The notes under the pieces: generated by a model | What the model was told of the DNA's origin: nothing | Databases searched by the model: none | Seen by the model: only the letters and a program-made list of their open reading frames with translations | Assembly (NCBI GenBank): GCA_023362775.1 | Contig: JALMGJ010000015.1 | Coordinates: 24,765,001 to 24,829,000, forward strand | Direction of reading: 5' to 3' | DNA: 64,000 nt | From: Charina bottae | Taxonomy: Eukaryota; Chordata; Lepidosauria; Squamata; Charinaidae | Made by a program: the position numbers and the translations under genes | Shown here: positions 1 through 10,141 of the stretch, one piece after another | How the letters are laid out: every line of letters begins with the position of its first letter | Position numbering within the stretch: position 1 is the stretch's first letter

Positions 1-960
1 CGGGGTCTCCCTGACCGCGGAGCCGCGGCTGGTTTAGCCTGGGATCTGGCGGAGATCAGCCTCCCACCGCCCGGCTCAGAGGGCTGTGCCCCCCCCAGCA
101 AGCTGCCCCCGCTTCTCGTCCACCGACGGCGCCCCCGCCGGTAGCGATCCAAAGGCCAGATCCTCCCCTGCTATGCTATGCATGCATAATAAGTGGTTTT
201 CCCACAGCAGCTCCGCGGAAGTGGCTTCTGTTCGCGGATCAGCGCCCGGCGGGACCCGCGTGTTTATTACGCGCGAAAGAAACCCCCGGAGTCAATCCGC
301 AGCAGCGCCCCTTAAACGCTTCAGCTGCTGGGCGCGGCGGCGGCGGGTTCACACAGCCACGGGTAGCTTGCTCGCTCCCGCTTGTTCTGTGGAAAACCTG
401 GCAGAGGAAACTGGCTCAGGAAAGGACGGTGGGTGGACCCAGCCATTCTTTCTCAGCGCGGCCGCCTTCCCGGTGTTTTTCGAGGAACTGCGGATTAAAA
501 GACCCCAACGGGTCCTTTATGGCCGGGGAGGGGGGCCTGTTTCACCCGGGCCTTTCCTAATGGAGGAGAGAAGCCCCCTTCACCTCCCTCAGTCTCACCT
601 TCCAGACGTGTCAGCAGCGGTATCGCCCGAAGGCGGCCCGCAGCGCCCCAGGAATTCCCGGGCCCGGCCGGGAGCAAACAGCCCTTTGCGCGATTGGGAG
701 ACGCTTGGCCCCGCTCCCTCCCCACCCATCCTCCCCTGCCGTCTTCAGGCCGGCGGGTGAAGCAACCCCCCTCCCCCCACCCCAGGTGTCCATCGGGGCT
801 TACCTGGAATCCACGGCCGGCTTTTGCGGCTGGCTCCCGGGCGCCGGAGGTCTGGAGACCCTGAAGCGCGGTCCGCGGCTCCCCGCACGCTCAGCTGTAA
901 CCCTGTTTCGTGGCTTTAGGCTACACGCCGGGTTTTAAAATAGAAACCGCCGCAGACGTG
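1..960. promoter_or_regulatory. CpG-rich island upstream of CDT1
   Basis: The stretch is GC-rich with many CpG pairs, unlike the AT-richer DNA at 960-1250, so it looks like a promoter island separate from the one at the CDT1 start (about 1560-2140). Open frames here are long only because stops are rare in GC-rich DNA; none shows recognisable protein. In human the gene divergent from CDT1 is PIEZO1, so an upstream-gene promoter is the natural reading, by synteny only. No PIEZO1 N-terminus was found on the minus strand. Confidence 0.5.
804..930 (-). other. possible non-coding first exon of a divergent minus-strand gene
   Basis: On the minus strand the sequence at 806-799 reads CAG|GTAAGC, a near-perfect splice donor with the exon ending at 804. 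The DNA before it is CpG-rich and has no start codon in good context, so an exon here would be 5' untranslated. The right limit (transcription start) is a guess. By human synteny it could be exon 1 of PIEZO1, but a chance donor match is equally possible. Confidence 0.25.
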
Positions 961-1111
961 CTTCTGAGAAGTAAATCAAATACATGAGCTGTGTTTACCG
1001 ACGCGTATTTATAGACGGTCTGTCTGCAAAGGCCTTCAAAATTACATACGTGTTAAAACTCCGAAGTGAAGCCAAAACGAATAGACAAGGCACTAGGTTG
1101 TTCGTGTAAAC

Positions 1112-1218
1112 CAGTGTGTCTCAACCTCAGCAACTTTAAGATGTGTGGACATGCTGTTTGGGGGATTCTGGGAGTTGAAGTCCACACATCTTAAAGTTGC
1201 CGAGGTTGAGACACACTG
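1112..1218. mobile_element. hAT-type MITE with perfect 8-bp target duplication
   Basis: Two 39-bp arms starting CAGTGTGTCTCAAC are inverted copies with one mismatch. Direct repeats GTGTAAAC flank them at 1104-1111 and 1219-1226. The 8-bp duplication and CAG...CTG ends mark a non-autonomous hAT element. At least eleven relatives or fragments occur in the window. Confidence 0.9.
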
Positions 1219-1226
1219 GTGTAAAC

Positions 1227-1690
1227 CCTACATGAGGCAAGTTATAAAATGCAATTAAAGGGCGGACAGAAAGCAGCCGGCAGATAAGCTTCCAATCAGC
1301 TGAGGGCCCGGGCCCCCCATTGCTTGGGAGATGTGACCGGGGGCACTGGCTTGGAATAGGACTGTCTGCACCCAGTCCCTGGAACGGGCTGCAGAAAACG
1401 AGGCACGGTTAGTGCAAAGGTTCTGGGGTCGGTTCACACGTTGCCCTAAGCCCGGATGTGATAAGCAGCCCCCTCCACTGGCCCCAACCCACCGCATGAA
1501 CATCCTCGAGCTACGGGGGTGCGGCCTAAGGCACCCAGGTGACCACAACTGCACCCCGCGGCCTCCCTGAGAAGCGTGGCCGCCGAGCGTGGTGCACGTC
1601 AACATCTGGAGGGTCGCAGGCCGCTGCGCCCGGCCTATGGAAGAGGAGGGGCGGGGAAGGGACGCGGCGCCTTTAAGAGCGCGGCGGTGC
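1227..1690. other. CDT1 upstream flank
   Basis: No gene or repeat was recognised at 1227-1560. CpG content rises from about 1560 into the CDT1 promoter. A minus-strand open frame crossing this region and the antisense of CDT1 exon 1 is a GC-rich artefact. Confidence 0.4.
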
Positions 1691-1694
1691 CAGC

Positions 1695-1702
1695 GCGGGA
1701 AA
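1695..1702 (-). promoter_or_regulatory. E2F-like site in the CDT1 promoter
   Basis: GCGGGAAA is the reverse complement of the E2F consensus TTTSSCGC (here TTTCCCGC) and lies about 100 bases before the CDT1 start codon in a CpG-rich segment. CDT1 is a known E2F target in G1/S. The match is seen; its use is inferred. Confidence 0.5.
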
Positions 1703-1801
1703 AGAGAGGGGCGGGACTTCAGCCGGCCCACGAAAGTGGCTACTTTGTAGCGCCGCCGGATTGAAACGCCGCGAGCCGAACGTTCCATCGCCCGCGGCGG
1801 G

Positions 1802-4800
1802 ATGGCGCAGCTCCGCCTGACCGACTTCTTCCCGCAGAGCAGGACCGGCCCGGCGGGGCCGCGGGGCGCCAAGCGGCAGAAAGTGCAGGCCGGGGGCGCG
1901 GGTGAGCCGGAGCCAAGCGGCGGCGGCGGCGGCAGCCCCGAGCAGAAGCCGCCACTGACTCCGCCGCGAACCCCGCTCGGCTCCGGGCCGCCGCCGGCCG
2001 GGCCGCTCAGCAGGAAGAGGCGCAGGTCGGAGCCGGAGCTGGAAGCGGAGCAGGCTCCCGTCGCTCCACATCGCCGCCTGCCCAAAGGGGGGCCCCGGAA
2101 GAAGCTACTGGTGCCCGAGGAAGAGGAGACGGCGGCGGTGAGCCCGTGCGGAAATGGTCCCCGTCGCTGTCATTCCAGGGTCCTTGATCCGGATTGACGG
2201 CCTGCCGCCTTGCTGCGGGTTCAAAACCCGGCCTCGGGATACGAAAGGCGGCGTGGGCTGGAGTGCTCCCCGGACGGTGCTGCCAGCCAAGGCCGGATTA
2301 GGCCCCGCGGCCCGGCTCCTGGTGGGGGGCTGCCTGGTCTCTGCACGTGGCTCTGATGCTGCTTCGGCATCCGGAGTGTTTTTTTTTAAAAGAAAGCTAT
2401 TTAACCCATGCTAATACTTGGTCGTGTGAATGGGACCCCCCCCCCCCATTTTTCTGCCAAACTTTTCTAGGCTGTCCTTGCCCACTGACAGACCCGCGCA
2501 CGCCTCTGGTCAGCTGGGTGCCCTTTTCCGCTTCGCCCCATCCCAGCTCGACTACCAGGGCCCTGTGGGGCGCAGGGGGTGAACCCCGATGGTTGACGGT
2601 TGTGGGTCTGAAGGTCTGCTTCCCTTTCAGGTCTCTAGTTGCCCCGTTTCCCCTGCACCGCTGGGCCCTCCCAGCCCTTCCACCCTGGATAAGAAAGCGA
2701 AGGAGGTCCTGAACGGGATTCTCTCGCCGCGCCTGAAGGTGGGGGCGACCTCGGTAAGTGCGGCCAGGCGGGGGGATGTTAGAAGTAAATTTTATCTTAC
2801 CAAGTTCGTTCCTGAGCCGGGAGTAAAGAAACTGACAAATTGCATGAAGTTAGGAGTTTATTCACCCAAGAGCAAAAGCAATGACAGCAAGCTGTTAGGT
2901 GGGCGGCCGCGCAGGACCCCCTTCCTACAGCACATTATATAGTTTCTATTCAACTCCTCCTTTAGAAGACCACCCCTTACTCAGTTACCCATACTCCACC
3001 TTACCCTCATTCCATATTAGGAATTTCCTTCCTTCACTCCATATTAGGAACTTCCTTCCATCCTTGCTAGGGCTCCTTGACCGTTATTAAACAATATATT
3101 TCCCCTGGAGAAGCTATCCTTGAAAAGTACACTTTATTCTATGGGCACAGCTATCTATCAAGGCCTGCTAGAAAGGAAGGGTAAGAAAGTTAACAAAACT
3201 CTTCAAGGAAATACAACATGGTTTCAGAGCCATAATGCAAGTGCAAATGTTTCTAATATATGAATATGAAATATATTTGTATTTATATATACAGAAATGT
3301 AAGAATATGTTTACAATCCAACAATCCCCCCTCTGTGCATGGGAAAGCATATTCCCATAGCACACCTAGGAATGGTAACAGGACTTATGAATAGGAAAGA
3401 GTTTGGTACCTATGTGCATCCAATCACATTGTCCTGTAAAAGTTATACAGTCGCCCATAGCTCCAGGGAGCCATTGGTATTGGGATAATACTTGCTGTTT
3501 ACATAAGCGAAAAGGAGTGTTCGGAGGTTGTGGGGATCTGGAGGCCTGTAAAAGGGTCCAGTCGATAGTTGTGGTAGCAACTAAGGTGAGCGGTCCTTGT
3601 TTCTAAGAGGGGGAAGATGTCGGAGTGTGTGGGGAGAGGAATGGTACAGGGTGAACCACGGTGCCAAATTTCACCTCAGATGCTGAGCATCACCTGTTCA
3701 GCAGAAGTGGGTGGGATGCTACCTTTGTGGTTGCCTTCCACAGGACGCATCCAAAGAGCAGCTCCTGGAGCTGAGAGGCCGTCTGGGAAAGATCCACAGC
3801 CTGGTGCAGAAGGTCAAGGGGGGGGCGACTGGCCTGGAAGCCGGCGGCGACCTGAAGAGCCGACTGAAGCGGGCCCGGTTGCTGGAATCCAGGATCCGCG
3901 AGAGGAAGCTCTCCCCGAACGAGGGAGGGAAAGGGATCTCCCGACTCCAAGAAGAAAGGAAGGATCTCGAATCAACAGCAGAGACCAGGTGGGAAAGCAG
4001 CTGTCGATTGATCGGCCCATCCTGAAGCAGAGCTGGGGGGCCCCAAACCTACTGATTGGAGGCAGGGAGGTGTCACACGCAGGATGTGTTGAATAAGCCA
4101 CGACTGGCTGGCTGGCTTTGCCCACATTGCAAGTCAAAAGAGGCCCGTTAGGCCGTGGCGTAGGGCAAAAGCCTTCTGGATCCCCGATTCTTGTCTGCTG
4201 GGCGCAGCTGGAGAAGGATAGAACGCCAGCTGGCTTAACAGATGCCCATAAACGAGTCGTGGCCAGAGGTGACGACTTGCTATCCCAAAGCCAGAGCAAA
4301 GGGAACACGGCCTCGTCTGCCCGGTTTCTCACGGGATGGGCGTAGTGCAGCCTTTCTCAACCTTTTGACCCTGGAGGAACCCTTGAAATATTTTCCAGGC
4401 CTCGGGGAACCCCTGCACATTCAGGCTCAAAAATAGGCCATAAGTTACAAAATTATTATATTCGTTTCATGGGTAGGCCTGTATATGCACTGTGTTCTTA
4501 AACTAAAAGTAAAGAATGAAGCTTACCTCTTTAATGTGAAGTTGCCCGAATTTGAAATAATTTTTAAGTAAATCGTGATCTCCCAGGGACCCCCTAGTGA
4601 CCCCTCGTGGAACCCGAGGGTGCCGCGGAACCATGGTGCAAAGGAACATGGAGATAACCTTGACAAAGGAGTGAGAAAGGAAATCAAAGTAACCCTCTCT
4701 TGGTTCTCATTGGTATAAGGGGGCCAGAGGGAAACTCCGGTGGGGGGGCGCTTTCAAGCATCTGTCACTATAACTGTCACCCCAACAAGGTAGACCAGAC

Positions 4801-7800
4801 CAAGAAACCAATATGATTTGGGCCAGAGCTACTTTTGTTGTAATTGCTATAGTGACAGAACCTTGCAAATCTGAATGTGCAATTCTTGCAAATCTGAATG
4901 TGCAATTCACCCTTTGTGTGAATGAGGGCGGGACATGTCTGAGACGGTTCCTCAAGCTATTTCCTTGGTCCGGGCTCAAGCCCCTCTTATCTATTGCTGC
5001 CTCCTGTCCTTCAAGGCCATTCCTGTTTCCCTCTACAGTAGCTTAGGCCAGTGTTTCTCAACCTCAGCAACTTGACGGTGGATGGACTTCAACTCCCGGA
5101 ACTCCCCAGCCAGCCGAGTTCCAGGAGTTGAAGTCCATCCATCGTAAAGTTGCTGAGGCTGAGAAACGCCGGTTTAGGCCATAAAGTAGTGTTCCTGTCT
5201 GGTTCCCCAAGCGGCTCACCTGTGAGGGCTGACAGCAGGCTTGAGCAAGAGGCCCACAATTTGAAACCTCTCCCTCCCCTTCTTGCTAGTGAGGTGCCGG
5301 CCTACCAGCGCTTCCACACCCTCGCGCAAGATGTCCCCCCCGGTCTTCTGCTGCCGTACAAGTACAAGGTGCTGGCTGAGATGTTCCGCAGCACGGACAC
5401 CGTCGTGGCGATGATGTTCAACCGCTTGGAAACGGTGACCTTTGCCAAGGTCAAGCAAGGCGTGCAGGAGATGACGCGCAGGTGCGTTCCCTTTTTTTCC
5501 TAGAGGCGGATGGAGGGCATGGAAAGAGTACCCCGCTTGGCCCTTTGGGGGCGGCCAGCTTTCCCCCCACCGAAATGCAGAGATGGCCGTCTTTTGACCT
5601 GGTCCTTCTAGCTGGGGAGGAGATCAGGTGCCGGATCAGTCGGACTCCTGGACACCAACTTAAGCTCTGCGTGGCTTTGCCTCTAGACCGGGACCTTTCC
5701 CTGGGGCTTACTCGAGGGCACCGCTTCCCACCAACGCAGGGTTCGCCCATTGTCTTCCAGAAGGCTGGTGTTGCCCGCTAATCTGATTCCTGTCCTGTAG
5801 GCGGTTTGAAGAACGGCACGTGGGGCAGATAAAAACGGTGTACCCGAGTTCTTACGTTCTGCGCCAAGAGAGAAACATCCCCACCTTTGGCGGAGGGGAC
5901 AGGCGGAGCACGTACCAGCTGACCATCGAACCGATGCTGGGGACAGGTGCGTACGGGCAGGCGGCCGCCTGCATCCTACAGAAGCCTCCGAGAAGGCAGG
6001 CCAAAGTTTGCCTCCTCGAGTGCCTTTTGCTAGACGCGATGGAGCTGCCCGCCGGCTCCTCTAGAGGACACGGGTCCTATTCCTGGGAGGAGTTTGAACC
6101 AGCAGGAGTCCGGAAGGGCCATTGCTAAGGAAGCTCTGCAGAGTTGCTCTTGTGTGTGCGTGGGTGGCATCTCCTCCTCCTCACTCACCTGTGTTGGTTT
6201 CATGTGAGTTTGAGGAGCCAGCCAGTCAACCTAAATTGTAAAGATTTTCTTCTAACGCCCAAGTTCTTGGGATGAGTGCCTGCCCGGAGAGGGAAATAGG
6301 GAGAAATGTAGGTTGGGTTTCACGCATTGCCAAACCATCTGCCTTAAAGCCCGGTGCCTACGTTTCTATAACCTTCTAGGTATGTTCATGTTAACCTTAG
6401 TTTGGTCTTCACGGCACAAGTGTTGTGCAAAATGAAACGTGCCATAATTTACTAACCAAGTGAAGCATGTTGTGCGAGCTCAGTTGTGGCGTTTGCATGT
6501 CCTGAGCCAGATGGGGGGGGGGGGGGAAGCAGCAAGGAGAAAAATGCCCTCAAAAGGATGCTGCAGCCTGCTCCGAGTTGCCTGCAGTGATATACGGGCA
6601 CTCTTCCTATAGCAAGAGAGCTTTTTTTTTTGCTGCGGCACTGTCAGGAAACAAGGGCCTGCTGAAGTCTGTTCTGGTGCTGCTCTGCCTGCTGAGGGCC
6701 CCAAGCCTCTGCGCGTCCTGGGCCGCCTCCTTCCTTGCTTCCCTAGTGTGCAGATGGGGGAATCCTGGGATAGCCTCGCAGCCGATGGGAGGGATTAGCC
6801 TTAGCATCTTCTCTTGTGCGCCGACCCCTCCGCTCACTTCTAGGCGAGAAACTGACCGCATCCCGGCTGATGGAACGCCGAGGCACCTTCTGCAGGAACT
6901 TGACAGCCGTTGTCAAAGAGCACCACAAGGCAAGCGCTTCCGGGGGGCACAGGCCGGCCGCCCCTTCCTCCCTTGCTAGCGGGGGGGATACCAGGGGCAG
7001 GAACGTGGCATTTCCTGGGCGTTGACTTCTGCTGGGTCTCCTCCCAGGCGTTCCTGGCTTCTCTCAACCCTCCGATGGCGATAGCGGAGCATGAGCTGAC
7101 GCGCTGGCACCCTCGGTTCCGGGTAGACGAGGTGCCCGATATCGTGCCCGCTGAGCTGCCCCAGCCTCCCCAGGTGGAGAGAGTTACCACGGCGCAGGAG
7201 GTGCTGGCCAAGGCTCACGGCACGCTGACACCCAAGGTATTGCCCGGTGGGGGGACGGGAGAATCTGGAAGAGTGGAGGCGGGTGTGGTTTTCCCCCTGG
7301 TTGGTCTATGCGCTGCAAGCCTCTGCAAATGATTTTAGAAAGAGCAGGTGCATTTCTCACCTCCCCACATAGATGGGAAAGGCCTTGGCTAACCTGGTTC
7401 TGAGGACAGCAGAAACCAGTCCCTCTGCCCTGCAGCCGCCTCGCCCCGCTCTGCCTGGAACCCCCAACAGCCTGAAAGGGGTGTCGCAGTCCTTGGTAGA
7501 AAGGGTGAGTTTACGTTGGTCCTCGAGGTCCAACCGCCGCCGAAGCCAACCTTGGAACGGCTTCACCTGAGCTTGATCTCCTCTTGCTCCTCGGGGTGGG
7601 AGGAGGGTCCCTTCCTCAGCTGCCCCCACCCTCCAGTAGAGGCGGAGGTTTCTCGTGCTCCGCAGGAGAAACCCAAAGCGGGATGTCCCCAAAGCAGCGC
7701 CATCTTGTGCGGGGGGCTCGCCTGGCGTCAGACGCGAGGGCTGGAGCTACAGCGGAAGAAGCGAAGCCCCAGGCCGCCCCCTCACCGGCCTCCCCTCCCC

Positions 7801-8702
7801 CCAGGTCAGAGCCAAGGAAGCTCAGAAGCTGCAGGCGCTGATGACGCGGAACCCCCAGCAGGAGCAGCGGCTGGCGATGCTGGGCCGCCTGCCGGACATG
7901 GCGCGCATCCTCCGCAACGTCTTTGTGGCGGAGAAGAAGCAGGCCCTCTCCATGGAGGTGGCGTGCCAGCGGATGGTGGAGAGCTACAGGGCTCTCATGC
8001 CCGTGGGTAGGGAAGGCAGGCGGGCTCCGGGGGTGGGGAGGGAGGAGGCCCCCCGAGTCGCACAGCGTTTGCCCTGAATTACTCAGTACCCATCATGCCA
8101 AACCACCTTTGGTGAAGCTCGTCAGCAAGAGCGCGGCAGCCCAGATGACTTGGCAGCTCCCCCCAGGAAGACCTTTTCCTGTCCTGTAGCCCTCTTCCGA
8201 AGATGGCAGGGCCTGAACTGAGACACCCCCCCCCCCCCCGCAGTCTTCTGCTGAGTTACGGCTCCCCTCCAAGTCTTTCCTAAGGGTTCGGGTTAGGTCA
8301 GGTTGGTCCATCCAGCGCAGGGTCACTTATGCCGGCTGGCGGTTGGTTTCCAGAGATTCAGCAGGAAACACCCCGGGTTGTAGCCGGTAAGGCCAGAGAT
8401 CTGACCTGCAAAAGAACCGGTCCCCGGCTAAGTCGTGCGTCAGCCCCTCCGTAGGACCTCCCCCCCCCAGCAATGGCTTCCCTGGTGTGTCTGGGAAGGC
8501 ACGGCTGATCTGACCCAAGCCCCCCTTTTCCCCTGCAGGAGAGATGGAAAGACACCTCCAGCTCTTTGCAGAGCTCCTGCCCGACTGGGTGCGCATCCTT
8601 CCCGTCCGCAGAGAGAGCTACGTGAAGCTGGACAAGACGGTCGACCTCAACGTGGTCACCGAGAGGCTGGCCGCAAGGAAGCAGGAAGAGGAGAAACTCT
8701 GA
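1802..8702 (+). CDS. CDT1: CDT1, DNA replication licensing factor (10 exons, 604 aa)
   Basis: CDT1 loads the MCM2-7 helicase onto origins with ORC and CDC6 in the G1 nucleus and is held in check by geminin and CRL4-Cdt2. Coding exons: 1802-2137, 2631-2753, 3744-3988, 5290-5481, 5801-5946, 6844-6929, 7048-7236, 7373-7504, 7805-8006, 8539-8702; all frames join. The N-terminus holds a PCNA-dependent degron (Q3, L6, T7-D8-F9-F10, basic R14 at +4) and a cyclin-binding RRL at 91-93 among SP/TP sites. The geminin-binding and winged-helix region starts near residue 236 with PAYQRF; exons 9-10 encode the C-terminal MCM-binding winged helix. The start has good context (GGGATGG). The exon 6 donor is GC, not GT. 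The protein exceeds human CDT1 (546 aa), mainly through its linker before residue 236. Identity is secure; the exon 3 limits are the least conserved. Confidence 0.96.
2777..3323 (-). mobile_element. LTR of an endogenous retrovirus-like element, antisense in CDT1 intron 2
   Basis: Read on the minus strand, this 547-bp block begins TGTTGG and ends CTAACA, the TG...CA limits of an LTR, here as a TGTT/AACA inverted pair. Minus-strand signals are in LTR order: a TATA-like stretch at 2945-2930, then AATAAA at 2862-2857. Next to its U3 end lies a minus-strand polypurine tract (AGAGGGGGGAT, 3334-3324), so this should be the 3' LTR with internal sequence lying to the right. A short near-tandem repeat around TCCATATTAGGAA sits at about 3010-3060. 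No second LTR was found. Confidence 0.65.
3324..3743 (-). mobile_element. probable decayed internal remnant beside the LTR
   Basis: Sequence beyond the polypurine tract should be the 3' end of the element interior, running into the acceptor of CDT1 exon 3 at 3744. No gag, pol or env similarity was recognised and stops occur in all frames. Where element ends and native intron begins is not visible. Confidence 0.3.
4348..4640 (+). mobile_element. hAT-like element, 3' end eroded, CDT1 intron 3
   Basis: The block opens with CAGCCTTTCTCAACCTTTTGACC and later has the CCGCGGAACC segment near its far end, the pattern of common vertebrate hAT non-autonomous elements. The inverted terminal repeat expected on the right is missing, so no target duplication can be given. 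Confidence 0.5.
4745..4915 (-). repeat. LTR-like repeat copy, minus strand, with a 23-bp tandem
   Basis: The reverse complement matches the repeat at about 15895-16010 and 23120-23232, sharing TTGCAAGGTTCTGT and GTCTGGTCTACC in the same order. A perfect two-copy tandem of 23 bp (4863-4885, 4886-4908) lies at its edge. A further short GTTCCTGTCTGG piece is at 5190. Confidence 0.45.
5049..5171. mobile_element. hAT-type MITE in CDT1 intron 3
   Basis: Inverted arms beginning CAGTGTTTCTCAAC are flanked by GCTTAGGC (5041-5048) and GTTTAGGC (5172-5179), 7 of 8 identical. It lies about 120 bases before the exon 4 acceptor at 5290. Confidence 0.8.
5947..6843 (+). other. CDT1 intron 5, no recognised element
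   Basis: This 0.9 kb intron holds a poly-G run near 6513 and a short poly-T near 6620 but no gene or interspersed repeat that I recognise. Exon 6 follows at 6844 after a TTCTAG acceptor. Confidence 0.5.
6930..6935 (+). other. CDT1: non-canonical GC splice donor, CDT1 intron 6
   Basis: Exon 6 ends in CACCACAAG and the intron begins GCAAGC, the usual form of a GC-AG intron. The acceptor at 7046-7047 is normal (CTCCCAG). Joining here gives the conserved KEHHKAFLASL peptide in phase. Confidence 0.9.
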
Positions 8703-9042
8703 CTTGGGGTGGGGAGGCCCCCAGAAAATAGACTTGCTGAGGGGCTGTTTTCTAGGAAAACTTCCTGGGGGAGCATGCCCTTGCCCTTGTTCCAGAGAGA
8801 AATCAGATGGTGGATTTTTCCCCCTCGGGGAAAGCCCCCAAGCGGTGAACCACCACTTTCCGCTTTCTTTTTTTAAGGCACTAAACGTTCTGTCTCTTGG
8901 GCAGCTTGGAAAAGGTGTGGCTGCTTTTCCAGGAAGGAGGGGGGAGGGTTGGAACCTGGCATTTGCTTGAGGGTTAGGCTTGTGTTTTTTTTAAAGAAAG
9001 GCTTGCTCTGTCTTGGGATGTGATTTGCATACGAAACTTGGC

Positions 9043-9048
9043 ATTAAA
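9043..9048 (+). terminator. candidate CDT1 polyadenylation signal
   Basis: ATTAAA lies 341 bases after the CDT1 stop. No AATAAA was seen between the stop and this point. Confidence 0.4.
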
Positions 9049-9357
9049 CTCCACTTATCAGAAGCTGGACAAGCACGTCTCTGCCCCCTCCCCTTTCTAA
9101 ATGCAAGCAGGGCCCTAAGGCCACGCATCGCTGACCTTCACAGCCACACAGAAAGAAACGCCCCCAAAACAGACACCCATGGCCAGTCCTGCTGGGTGGG
9201 GGCTTCGGCCCCCTTTGCAAGTTTTGCCCCAGAGCAGTGGCGCAGTGGAGGCCTCTCCTCTCCCCAGCGAGCCGGTGCCCCCATCCCACCCCCCCAGACC
9301 CTGAAGCCACAAGACCTTAAGGGACCACACAACAGGAAGGTAAAAGAGCACCGTGTA

Positions 9358-9363
9358 TTTAAT
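9358..9363 (-). terminator. candidate APRT polyadenylation signal
   Basis: The minus strand reads ATTAAA, giving APRT a 3' UTR of about 0.8 kb that ends tail-to-tail with CDT1, 310 bases from the CDT1 signal. Confidence 0.4.
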
Positions 9364-10141
9364 AGCAAACTGTTACTACGCCATCAGAAGTATTTGTTCA
9401 TGGAGGTGATTTCTAGGGTAGCAGGGTGGGGAACCCTCCCCGCAGTGTGACTTGACCCTGCGGGGGAGCTAGGAGAAGCGCCCTCTTGCCTACTAAGTGA
9501 TCCAGACCACGTGCACGGACACGTTTAGCCTCCACTCTGGCTGCTTTATCAAAACGGAGCTGCCAGGAACATGCACAAGACCAAGCTTGTCGCAAGGGAT
9601 TAAGAGTGAAGCCAAACTCAAATGGTTTTGTGGTTGGGTTGCTTAAGACCCTGCAAACTGGCGGGGGGGGGGGGGCAGTTTGCCCAGCCTATTTCCTTTG
9701 CTCTGTTCAGCTTCTGGTAGGGAAGGGAGGAAACATTAACTTTTGTCTGCATGGTAATTTTTTAGGGGCAGATCCATGCCTGCCCCAGCTATAACCCCAG
9801 CACAGCGGGGCTCCATTGCAAAAGCTCTGGCTGCCAATGACTCGCGTGTTTGAACTTCCTGGCATGCTGTTTAACCGCATGGCACATTCCTGATTGCTCA
9901 AGTTTGACCGACCAACCAACCTGCAAGGAAGGGGCAAGGCCCTGCCTCCCTTGGAAAGTCCAAGACTCTCTTGGTCCTTGATCCGTGACTCGAGTCTTTC
10001 AAAGTCCGGTTGCGCAGCAAAAGCTGGGCACCTCCAGTTACAGCCAGGGCCGGTTACGGGAGGGGGGCAGGGCAAGAAAAGCCAAACTAGGAATTGGGCA
10101 GTGGGACTGCGTTGCAGGGAGAAGGCAGGGCTTCCCGGGCA

